DNA of 64,000 nt from NCBI GenBank assembly GCA_964017195.1, contig OZ024890.1, forward strand, positions 54,563,341-54,627,340, given 5' to 3'. Under the pieces are notes generated by a model. It saw only the letters and a list, made by a program, of their open reading frames with translations. It made no database searches and was not told where the DNA came from. Below, in pieces: positions 24,665-34,600 of the stretch. The DNA comes from Siderastrea radians (Eukaryota; Cnidaria; Anthozoa; Scleractinia; Rhizangiidae). Position 1 is the first letter of the stretch, and each line of letters opens with the position of its first letter. A program made the position numbers and the translations under genes.

Positions 24665-24955
24665 TTAATTCTGCAGCTCTGTAGACTTGGGGTTCTGGAG
24701 AATCTGTGATTTTTGATTGGAAAGAAAAATTGTGGGCGCTTGTCACTAGTCCCCTGACCGCCTTCAATGCAAGAGATGACCAATGTTGGCAGGAAGAGGG
24801 TCGAATGACACTAACAAGTGCATACTCCCTAACTGTCCAAACAGAACCAATAGAAACCTTGTTTTCGATGCAGTCATTGGACCTGCTCCGCGCTGTCACT
24901 TAAATAAAAGGTTTACTTTTAAAACGAACAAAGAATTAAGCATCTTTCTCCGTCT

Positions 24956-24961
24956 TTTATT
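24956..24961 (-). promoter_or_regulatory. Poly(A) signal for the SLC32-like gene
   Basis: A canonical AATAAA on the minus strand, 34 bases past the stop codon at 24995. Its position suits 3' end formation of the transporter mRNA. Confidence 0.5.
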
Positions 24962-24994
24962 GTATATTAGATTTTTCAAAACCTCTACTGCGTT

Positions 24995-26344
24995 TCATAG
25001 TTGGAGTATTGATGATAAAGCCTTAAGTAAAAACACAACTGTACTTAAAGTGAACATAACGATACCAAAACCAAACAGTAACGACAGAGCGGTAATTTCA
25101 AACGCACCAAGTTGATGACGCCTCAGTTTGAAATAAACTAAGCAGGGAATTATGAACGCTAAAATAGGCGTAATCACACTACCGTCAAAAGCAGATAATA
25201 ATGCAAAATGCGGTATAAGAAGTGCAAGAATAAGAGTAAGAGCAACAATGGAAATACGTAAAACAACGAAGCAAAGTAAATGAGGAAATTTAGACGACAG
25301 GCTTTTGAAGGTTTCCGATTCCTCCAGCAAACAAAATGCGGGTTGAAGTGGAAGGGAATAAGAAAAGAAATAGCTTATCACAAAACCTATAGCGATACTA
25401 GTGTGAAGTGGACCAGGAGGCAAATTATTGACAACAATTTCTTCCACATCAAAACCAAACCACAGAAAGGCAAGAATTGAAAAAGGAGCGTTGATCATAG
25501 CAGCAATTAAGAAAGTCCAAGCCATAGCTTGACCAAGCTGAGGTCTGTTTTTCATGTTATCCTCTACTGAAGGTATCAATTCAAAGAACGCATAACCGTA
25601 TAGTATGATACCAAGTGATATTATCACCCCCTCCGTGTCCCAAAACAGAATCTTGGTAATGTCCCATTGGTCGATATGTGCCACACTCTGCCAGACAACG
25701 ACTCCTACTGTCCCAAACAGCGTGATGATCCCAATCGCACTCAACCAAGCGATTTGTGAATAGGACTTCAAGAATGTTGTCGGCAAAATAAACAGAGCAG
25801 CAATGCAAGTCCACAAAGCCTCACTGATGGACAGGAAAGGCAGTATATAAAACATAAGCGATCCACAAAGAATCAGATAAGATGTCGATACCAAAAACAG
25901 GATGAAGTTTTGGAGAAAAACAACAACGCAGCCACCGTACTTCGGGAAAAGCACCGCTCCAATATCCTTCCAGCTACCCCTAACACGTCTTATCTGATGT
26001 TTCTGGTCTTGTTCATAAAGACATTCTACGATGAGTTTGTTTGCATACCAGTAGATGAATGGGGTGATAACAAAAAACAATATTGCTGTTATTCCTCCTT
26101 GCATTACTGCATACGGCAATGCCAGTACCCCGACACCAAGTGTATAATTAGCAAGGTTTAAGGTGGCTTTCCAGGTAGGCATTCTGTTGAGTTTGTGGTT
26201 GAGGGGGACATTGTAAGTTTCTACGTCATCGTCTGTCGAACTCTCCACGTCTGATGACTGTAGCTCAAGGATCGCCGCTTCTTCATCGTTGCTGCTAAAC
26301 TCATCCTGATCGTTCTCATTGAGAAATGTGCACCTTCCGCTCAT
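24995..26344 (-). CDS. SLC32/VIAAT-like vesicular amino-acid transporter
   Basis: A 449-residue member of the amino acid/auxin permease family. The best match is the SLC32 group, which loads GABA and glycine into synaptic vesicles using the proton gradient. The N-terminus (1-55) is acidic and cytosolic. TM1 has TLGVGVLALPYAVMQGG (68-84), the family's signature helix. A CLYE ... RRVRGSW segment (109-125) matches the loop after TM2 of VIAAT. About nine to eleven hydrophobic helices follow, ending in ALSSILQL. The coding region is intronless, unlike spliced vertebrate SLC32A1; a 5' UTR intron is possible, since TTGTTTCTAG lies 15 bases upstream of the ATG. SLC36 or SLC38-type transporters are the alternatives, but the CLYE/RVR segment favours SLC32. 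The substrate is inferred. Confidence 0.85.
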   Translation of the reverse strand: MSGRCTFLNENDQDEFSSNDEEAAILELQSSDVESSTDDDVETYNVPLNHKLNRMPTWKATLNLANYTLGVGVLALPYAVMQGGITAILFFVITPFIYWYANKLIVECLYEQDQKHQIRRVRGSWKDIGAVLFPKYGGCVVVFLQNFILFLVSTSYLILCGSLMFYILPFLSISEALWTCIAALFILPTTFLKSYSQIAWLSAIGIITLFGTVGVVVWQSVAHIDQWDITKILFWDTEGVIISLGIILYGYAFFELIPSVEDNMKNRPQLGQAMAWTFLIAAMINAPFSILAFLWFGFDVEEIVVNNLPPGPLHTSIAIGFVISYFFSYSLPLQPAFCLLEESETFKSLSSKFPHLLCFVVLRISIVALTLILALLIPHFALLSAFDGSVITPILAFIIPCLVYFKLRRHQLGAFEITALSLLFGFGIVMFTLSTVVFLLKALSSILQL

Positions 26345-26480
26345 GTCTTCAGCTTTCTCCTAGAAACAAAAGTAAACGAATAACTATCAAACCTATACTA
26401 CTATATGAAGCTTTCAAACACGATCACTCGTGTTTCTAACCTTATGGTAACCGTAACAGTATAGTAACCTTAAAGCAGGG
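26345..26480. other. 5' flank of the SLC32-like gene
   Basis: Holds the candidate 3' splice site TTGTTTCTAG about 15 bases upstream of the ATG. Its upstream partner exon was not identified. Confidence 0.3.
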
Positions 26481-26762
26481 TTAGCCTTTGCCTCTCCCCG
26501 CCCCCCTAACCCTACTCTAGGGCAGCTCTAACCCAGGGTAACTCTAACCCTAGTCCTCCTGTAAACTGACCCTAGCACTAACCCTAACCCCAACTTGGCC
26601 CTTACCCTAGAGTATCCCTAACCCTTCTCTAGAGTAGACCCAACCCTAACCCTAACCCTAACGTGAAACTAACCCCAACCCCAAGGTTAGGTTAATCCTA
26701 ACCCTAGTGTGACCCTAATCTTAGCCCTAACCTACAATAATCCTAGCCCAAAGATGCCCTAC
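26481..26762. repeat. Degenerate telomere-like (CCCTAA)n tract
   Basis: Many CCCTAAC/CCTAACC units, up to three in perfect tandem near 26644, mixed with variants such as CTCTAACCC and CCCTAGTG. The C-rich strand is the plus strand. Animal telomeres including those of cnidarians are TTAGGG, so this is a decayed interstitial telomere-like array. Confidence 0.8.
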
Positions 26763-28035
26763 CCCTAAGGAAACGCCATTGTTATTCAATGAGATGCAAA
26801 TCAACTGCGGGGGATTCTGCAATCTAGCCAACCGTTTTTTTAAAATTGAACTGACTAAGTGACAGAATGACATGTTCGATATAGCTGCTTTGTTGTTTAC
26901 TCTCCAAAAGTGACGACCGAAGTCTCACAAGTCTAGTTTACAGAAAATTACCTCACAAGGTCTTACTACCACAGAAGTCCGGGCCCACTGCTGACGATGA
27001 AACGTCGGATGGATTTAGCTCTCTTCATGTCTTTTGCGAGCGCTTTTTATTGGACGAACTAAACCGCACTTAAAACAACGAATCGAACTGAAGTATTTTA
27101 ACAACAAACTCAACTGTTTCAAACGTCGTAACAACTGCGAACTCCAAGAACTAGAAAGTTGTCAAGTCCTCAAAAGTCCAATTTAAATGGTTATGTTACC
27201 AACTGGTATAAGGAATGTGGCATGAAAAAGAAAGTAGAATGACAGATAGACTACCGAACGTAAGCGGTGAATTGATGGCTTGAATTTGAATTGATGATTT
27301 TTTCATTGAATTGAAGCTACGGATTCAAATACGCTTTATTGTTCAATTATTGTGACACTCTGAGGTGCATGTTGAAAGGCAACATTCTAATTGGCTTCCT
27401 GAACTACAACACCTATCCTTATTTTCAGTAGACGGTTTAGTATTAACGCAACTGCATAAGTTGCGTTAATAACTGCGAGGATCTTCTTTACACTTCTTTG
27501 GTTTTTATATTGTTGGCGCGCTCGACGACCTTAACCCTTTCGCTCCCAGAGTCAGACATGCAGAACTGGCAAGACCGCCAGGTAAAATTCTGGCACTTCC
27601 TCTGTTCCTGTTCTTTTTGGACTTGATTTATTTAATACAGGACACAGATTTTGCCGAGGAGTCCAACTAAGAGGCTTTATCACTGAGAGTTTTTTTTTTT
27701 GACTTGACAAAAGAGTTGATCTTCATTCTCCGTCCCGTATTGTTTTCTTTTATGAAATGGGATTATCCTTTTTGTGTATTTAAAGTGCAAATAATCAACA
27801 AGAGCATTCTTTCTTATCATAAGCTGCAGAACAAGTGACGAACAAGAGTAGGAGAAATAAAAGTATATTCTGCAACTTTCTTCCACCCATGCGTGGCTTA
27901 CGGCTCGTCCTAAGGCCACTAGTGTGTACGAAAGAAAACGACTGCAAAGTCAGCAAATACAAATGCGTTACTTTCTACTGAGGAGCGAGTTTACCCCCGG
28001 CATCCATTCAGAGAGAAATGTGAAGTTAAGTTTCT
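26763..28035. other. Noncoding stretch with SINE tail fragment
   Basis: Positions 27446-27489 match the tail of the SINE array at 44474-45143 (AACTGCATAAGTTGCG, TTAATAACTGCGAGGATCTT), an isolated truncated copy of that family. Nothing else is recognised. Confidence 0.5.
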
Positions 28036-28262
28036 TAAGCAGAGACCGAGACTATTTATTTAAATAAGTTTCGAACACTTAAACAATTGTAAAACTGTAA
28101 ATGGTTTGAACCCAGGAGTCATATCATAAGTCGGTAAACCATGATCGTCCGGGTGAGTGTAGTCCTGAGAAGGACTCCGGTTTGCGGCGACATTGGTTGA
28201 CGTTTCGACAACCTGAGCGGAATTCATCATCAGAGTCAAACAATTAGAATACAAAATATTCT
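28036..28262. repeat. Probable dispersed repeat with stem-loops
   Basis: Contains the short hairpin AGTCCT-GAGA-AGGACT and a GACGTTTCGACAACC...TTCATCATCAG segment of a kind common in invertebrate retroelement ends. No protein is encoded, and the family assignment is uncertain. Confidence 0.4.
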
Positions 28263-28416
28263 GTCGCTACGATCATACGTTTGCATTGGTTTTAGAAAGA
28301 GCAGGAAGATTCATGTAGAATTTACCCATAGAAAACACACGCCTCGTTTTTCGTGGACTCGCAGGCACTAAATTCCCTTACGTTACCTCCATATTCAACG
28401 TACGGGTTCTACATAT

Positions 28417-28502
28417 TATGCAGTTCAGTATACAGCTGTATGCGGACATTTGGCATAGTTCGGTATATGCAGTTCAGTATATACGGGCATGTGGCATAGT
28501 TC
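28417..28502. repeat. Short tandem duplication, two copies of about 45 bp
   Basis: Two consecutive copies share TATGCAGTTCAGTATA and GGCATAGTTC. Confidence 0.6.
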
Positions 28503-28550
28503 ATGTGAATAAGTCTCATGGGTAATCCGTTTTGGTTGTGTGCTCGATAG

Positions 28551-28702
28551 GTGCAACTTTGCAATTTTTACAACCCAAACCTAACAGAGAGAGGCCAAGA
28601 GAAAGCCTCTGACTATTTTGGCCAACTCATTAAACCAGGTAATCTAAACAGGGTGTACTCAATCGAACCATATCGACGAACTCACCTGGCAATAACCAAT
28701 AG
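28551..28702 (+). pseudogene. Possible histidine-phosphatase (PGM-like) exon or relic
   Basis: The frame reads NPNLTERGQEKASDYFGQLI and then NRVYSIEPYRRTHLAI. This order resembles the PGM/histidine-phosphatase superfamily, where L-T-x-x-G-x-x-Q-A precedes a VYSSPxxRTxQTA-like segment. The frame has a stop immediately upstream, preceded by a weak 3' splice site (CTCGATAG), and no RHG catalytic motif or further exon was found nearby. It could be one exon of an unresolved gene or a dead fragment. Confidence 0.3.
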
Positions 28703-29123
28703 CCTAGCAATAAGCATCAAAGACTGTCACTGCCCCCTGACTTGCCCTAGACTGCCTCAAAGCATTCACTTGTCTCGCCGGTATATATGTAGCGCCTATT
28801 AACATCCGTGTGACGGCAACTTCATCTACAGACCATGAGAGCTTCTCGCAGACGTAGGACGCGTAGGAAGAATTAAAATAGCATTTGTTTCGACTGGACG
28901 CCTTTTTGTTGTGAAACAAAACACTGACTGTAGCTCCCAACGGGATTAATTCTGTTAATTAAGATAAGAGAGTGATTGACTATTATTCAGCAGGGTCTTT
29001 CACAGCTTTGGTTGTTCAGAGCGTATAAATTTTATTCTGTATAAAAGAGTAGCAACAGATCCAAAGGCTTTAAATCGGAAAGGTAGAGCTACGAAGATAC
29101 GAAACATTTCTTAACTCTTGTGT

Positions 29124-29340
29124 GTAGGCTAGCCCGAGAAAACAGGCAACGTTCCGCGTTCGCCTAGTCTGCGATCAGTCGTCCAATTCTCCTCAGGCAA
29201 AAATAAATAAATTATGCAATAAACAAGGAGAGACTGGGGAAGAGGGACTTCTCGAGCCACACAGTTAGGAGGGCACCACCAGTCAGTGTTTGGATCACTG
29301 GCTGAGGCGAACGCGCCTGCTCTCTCAGGCTATGTGTAGG
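29124..29340. mobile_element. MITE-like element with imperfect TIRs
   Basis: Left end TGTGTAGGCTAGCCCGAG and right end CTCAGGCTATGTGTAGG are inverted relatives, with a further inner match around CGTTCGCC. Noncoding. Confidence 0.5.
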
Positions 29341-29582
29341 CAAGATGAATCATTACCGCGTTCTACTGCAAACACGCGAATCTGATTGGCTGAGTAGTCG
29401 CTTTCTATTAAAACAACAGAGTTCTTCCTGTCGAAGGCACTATCGTGTGACAGTTTTTGTGCCCCCCCCCTTTTTTTCCTGCATAAAAATCATTGCCCCT
29501 CCCTCCCCAACCTCGACAGACTGGTTCACTGCACGCAGGTTGTCAGCATATACCCAGGAGCCCATTACTCTGATGTACCGGT

Positions 29583-29825
29583 AAGGGCCTGGCTAAACTA
29601 GGAGACATTGTTGCAAAAACATCGTTGTCGATGCAAATATTTCTCAATTTAGCCGTACGAAAAACATGTTGCAAGCAAGAAAATGTTTTGAGTTAAGTTA
29701 AAAACCTTGTTGCTTATCGGATGCAAACTTTGCTTCAGAAACATGTTTCCTAGTTTGGCCACAGGGGAAACAGCGAGAAGAAACAATGTTTCCGCAGTGA
29801 TGTCTCCTAGTTAAGCCAGGTCCTA
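29583..29825. mobile_element. MITE with about 24-bp TIRs
   Basis: Left GGCCTGGCTAAACTAGGAGA and right TCTCCTAGTTAAGCCAGGTC are inverted repeats with few mismatches. The interior is rich in ATGTTG/CATGTT motifs and encodes nothing. Confidence 0.75.
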
Positions 29826-31273
29826 AACCTGCTTTTTGTCTTATACGGAAATTGCATGCCAAGCCGGGTGTCGCGGCATTCAAAAGTCTGCGCGGCAAAT
29901 TAAACGTTTTGTACAAAAATATGGCAGCAAATTTCGATATACGGCCTTGGGGGCGGTACCCGGTGAATATCTCATACGCCCCTCGCTCCAGCTAGGACAT
30001 CGCAATATGCTTCCCAGGAACTTTCAATCTCCAAGTTACAACTACTAGCAAGGAGAAAGGTTACAAAACATTAAAACAAAAAAACAAACAAACAAACAAA
30101 AAACGTCTAGCCAGCGCGAAATTTCTTGGCGAAAATCTATTGTGAGAATTCTTATTTTAGATTGCCAAAAGACAAAAGTAGCCTCACGGAAAAGTTAAGC
30201 TCAAGGTTCAAAGGGTATCTGGAAAATAGGGTTGAACGGCAACGTCTTCGAACGAGACGAAATTTTACCTGAATGAACGTCTCAATGTCCTCAGCTCTTT
30301 TATTCAGTTGTAGACAAATAAAGGAGCGTTTTCGGTGGAGCGAGTGAACTTAATTTTGATATGAGTGGGCAAAAGTTGAATTGAATATTTGAGGAAAAGG
30401 ATTCTTACGGCGTAAAATTATTTTGCCAATTAAAGGGACCCTCACTACCAACGTGCATGGAGGGTAGAAAATATATCAAGTTCAACACGTAAACCATAAG
30501 AAAACCATTAAAGACGAAAAAAATTTCCATGTGACCAAAATTCCTTTCACTTTTATTCCCGCAGCCAGATGTATCATAAAATGACATGCATTTATGTATT
30601 TTTTTGCAGGTATTAAAAAGCCTTTGACCTAGAGGGCTGGAAACCCGTTTAAAATGTGTAAGGTGTGTCTCCCACGCTGGAGCCAAATGTAATCGAGAAT
30701 AGCGAGGAGAAAAAACCGCGATTTTCTTTTTAGAGCGAATTCCCACGTAATGCACCTATTGGTGTTATAAAGAGCTGTGTGCTTAAAACAAAAGGATGGG
30801 GGCTGCTGGGCAGATGCACAGATGCTTTGTGAAGGAATTTTTGTTTTCAAATAACTACCCCTTGAGGGCACAAATGAAGACTTACATAACGTCAAAGCCC
30901 TTCATTTTACAGTGTTTCTTTATTTTCATTACATAAGTTGTCCTTCTCTTTCAGACCACCAAGCAGTCAGACGCACTTTTTTACCTCATATTTCGAAAAG
31001 GATGCAGTTCACAACTGGAAACTTTCGCAAATTTAGATACATTTCGCGACAAAATTTTCGCTTTATATCGAAAACAGTTTCCTGTAATATGATGGTTCAT
31101 CCAAGGAAAATGAGTAACTCCGAAAGTGCGTCACTGAGTAACTCTGGGTAACTATCACCCAATAATGTTCTTCGTGTTACAATGAGTGTGAACAAAGTAA
31201 TTAATAATCGTAAAAAAGTGTTGTTGTTCGTTTGCTTGTCTTTCATCTTTCGTGGATAAATGACCTTTTTTCG
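29826..31273. other. 3' flank of BDP1; no other gene seen
   Basis: Contains a CAAA microsatellite (about 30070-30102) and a minus-strand AATAAA (30919-30924), about 350 bases past the BDP1 stop, which could be its poly(A) signal. Open frames on the minus strand lack any domain. Confidence 0.4.
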
Positions 31274-31662
31274 TTATTGAGACTGGTACAGCGACCAACT
31301 TGACAGAGTGGTAAGTTCATCAGCCGACGAAACTGAAGCAGTTTCCGTTTCCTTTGAAGCAGGACTGGAGAAGGAAAAATCCTTACTGTCTACTCAAAAG
31401 CAGCAACGGAAATTTCGAAAACTGTGACGCCAGCTTGTTGCCCAGAATACGGCATCTTATGTAGCAACTTGCGCGCTGAAAACCGTGTTCGCGGGCGCGG
31501 TCATTTGTTCCAGACCCAATCCTGGCCGTATACTCTACTGTGTCCTCACGGTTTATGTTCGTTACGTAGAACTTTTATCGCCAACGCTCGAAACGTCATC
31601 ATCTATTTCTTCTCCGTCGACTTTAGGTGTAAACAATTCTACGTCTATGGGGTTACGAACGC
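31274..31662 (-). CDS. BDP1 exons 12-13: C-terminus
   Basis: Exon 12 (31566-31662) continues RVRNPIDVELFTPKVDGEEI, aligning with the human PFDFDFFAHLL region just after SANT. Exon 13 (31274-31364) is Ser/Thr-rich and ends SLYQSQ before TAA at 31274-31276. The phases fit exactly (1 into 12, 2 into 13). If exon 12 were not spliced at GTAACG it would stop at a TAA in that donor three residues earlier, so the two ends could be alternative. Confidence 0.75.
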
Positions 31663-34600
31663 CTGCAAGACATAAAGACGATTTGTTGGTATCAGAGCAA
31701 GAAGACCATATTTATTCAAATCGAAGTAGGATTTGACAAATTTAGTAAACATGTTTGATCATCACGTGACACACCAGTCTCATTCCTAGAGCCTCGTTCT
31801 CTACTGGTCAGCATCAGAGAGGAGAGAGGGCCCTGGGAACATCACCGGTTTGAAATTTGAACGTTGTGCTCTAACTGCGATCTAAAGGACGATAATGATG
31901 AAGAGAAGAGATAAGGGAGAAGGAAAACCAGTAAAGTAATTGTAAACAAACCTGAACCATTATTTTTATGGTTTCCTTTGATTTTAATGTCTTAGCTTTG
32001 AGAGTAATACTAAAACCAGATAACACAGCCCCTTCAACTGATAAATCACTGCAAACTCCTTGGATCGAATTCTGTGTCTACGACAACTCCATCCTCTCCG
32101 AACGGATCCGCAAGTCCGCTTAACAGCATCCGTCAGAAAAAGCAACCCGTTCCAAGCTCAAGTCCTATGCCCCCCCTCCCCCCAAAAATCTAAACAAAAC
32201 CAACGAAACAAAACAGAAGAAAAAGCAAAACTCTCCCAGAATAAAACTCTGCCATTTTCATTTCACTTGCAAAAGAAAAGACGAAAGGAATAGAAATCGC
32301 TGGTTGCTCCAGACGCATGAAGAAAGAGAACAAACTCGCGATGTAATCCCAACCTTTAGAAGTCTCTCAACGGAAATTTCTGTTTTCTTTTAGTTCGCTG
32401 CCAGATTTTTCACTTTGTTTTCGACCAAATGGAACCAGGCAAAAAAAAAAAAAAATGATCTCTTCATTTGCAGTCTGGAATTTCCTTTAACAGAATTACA
32501 AAACTGTTCACTGTCTTATGTCTTTACTTACGAAGAGCTTTCTCCACCAAGCTCCTATGCAGCTTCTCTTCCCGTTTAAATTTGGCCTGAAAAGTGAAAA
32601 AAACTCACTCAGTAACAGTGGATCCGATGAGGATAAGACATAGCAACGTAAGTACAACGTGTTCATCTATTACAATCGACCACAATCTGACCGCAGCGGT
32701 ACAATATTTAAACAATAGAGTTCTTCTGTCGAAGGCACTATTTAACAATTAGATTTATTTATGAGCTCGAGATTTCTATCGCGTAATAGTTGATGAGGCC
32801 GAAGGCCGAATCAACTATCACGCATAGAAATCGAGAGCGAATAATCTAATTGTTTTAGTATAAATCTACTAGACGTTCAAAACTTAACAGCAGACACTAC
32901 ATGTTTTTATTAAAAAATGATATAAATAGGTCACACCGCGCGCGGAAAACACTCTACTCACTATCTACAACAGAATAGATAGTGAGTAGCGTAGCCAATC
33001 AGAGAACAGCATTAGTGATAGAACGCTAGTAGATTTATACTAATGTGTGATAGGTTGCCCGAGGAAATTTGATGCTCACAACAAATATCAGCCCGAGAAC
33101 GTAGTTCAAGGGCTTATATGAAGTTTCAACATCAAATTTCCTCGGGCAACCTATCATACACAGGGTCTGAGACAGAAGGACTCTACTGTTTTTATTGTAC
33201 AACGCTAAATTTTGAGCGAAAATTGCCAAAAACGGGCACTATGCGCTGATAGGCGCCCGCTGAGGAGAGACACTATCGCGTCACGAAATCGATTTCGACC
33301 AATGGGAGCACGCCAAAATTTAGCATTGTACTATAAAAGTCTATAACTATTTTTTATCCAGCGTTTTTTTTTTTCAAGTTTATATCAGTCACGAACCTTC
33401 AGCTCTCGTCTTATTCTGGTAGGAAAAAGTGGCAACATCAGGCTGAAATCAGTTCCTACTTGGCTCAGTGCCTTGTAAAACCTCTGCGTCTCTGTGGGAA
33501 CAAGATATAAAAAGATGTCAAACAAAGATTTCATTTTCCGGTGCTGCGCGTCGTGAAGTTCTTATTTTGTAAAGTTTTTTTTAATCAGTCTTTGACAATG
33601 TTTTTTGACGTCTCCGTGACAAATGTCGATATGTCCAGGTGCGAAATTTGCAAAAATTTGGAAAATTTGCCAAGTTAGTGAAAGGTTAGGATGGTGCCAA
33701 CGAGAAATGCGAATTTTAAGAAAACTGGGAAAAGTCATCAAGTCGATGAAACGGAATCGAAGAGAAGGCTAAGAGGGACACAATAAGAACTGCGAAATTG
33801 ACGAAAACTGCGAAATCTGCGAAAACGTCGAAAAGTCGTAAATTTTGTAACCGCGTTCAAACCTGGACACAAGTGCAAATGTCTGATGGCTCAGTTCCAT
33901 TTCAACTGGCAATCTGCCCTGCCATCGTGCAACTATGGAGAGTGTAGGTGAAATGTTGCGTGCTCACACTGACAACTCAGGTCAGCCTCCCATCAGTTTG
34001 GAGGCGGAGTTACATTAGACACCGTTTTGTGTTACTTGTCTAGCAACGACTAAAAAGTGCATTGCGACGTTGCAAGACAATTTGCATAGGAAAAATGCTA
34101 CACTACTCAACGGTGGAAAAATTCCTTGCACTGTAGCCACAATCGTTGTGAAAAGTGCGACTATTTCAAGCCGCTGTACTAGTATAACACCAACTCTTCC
34201 ACTTTTTGGTAATTATTATCCGTTTTATAAGGTGTTTTCTATCTTCCTATCCAGTTATCAAAATTCAATTACGAAATTTAGCTGTTACGTATCGCACAGT
34301 TAGCGGACAAACCAATTACTTTTGAAAAAATGAGAAAATGCAGGATAAGCCCGCGTAGTTGGTAGGATTGTTTGCGCGAAAAAAAAAAAGAGGATTGTTT
34401 GCCCGTAGTTTGCGCGGCGATCTTCGCACACAGACAATACGACACCTATGCAGGCTACTGCAGGATTTGAACGGATTTGGGAGACAATCTCAGATGGTAA
34501 TGTCGTTCAGCGATCATTCGTATGATTACCATATACTGCCGTATGGATTTTTTTTTTCCAAAAGCCTTCTTATTGCTGTAACGTACCTTCAAGCGACCAT

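Noticed and set aside
24385..24783. 132-codon minus-strand frame
   Set aside because: It lies mostly inside the TTAA-flanked MITE and has no recognisable domain.
28195..28240. Hammerhead-ribozyme-like core on the minus strand (CTGATGA ... GAAAC GTC)
   Set aside because: The conserved core words are present, but the intervening bases do not form helix II and there is no helix III; more likely part of a common retroelement end.
32041..32150. Extra BDP1 exon (frame reading LADPFGEDGVVVDTEFDP on the minus strand)
   Set aside because: The flanking splice sites are weak and its phase does not fit; exon 11 joins exon 12 directly in phase and the joined protein aligns with human BDP1.
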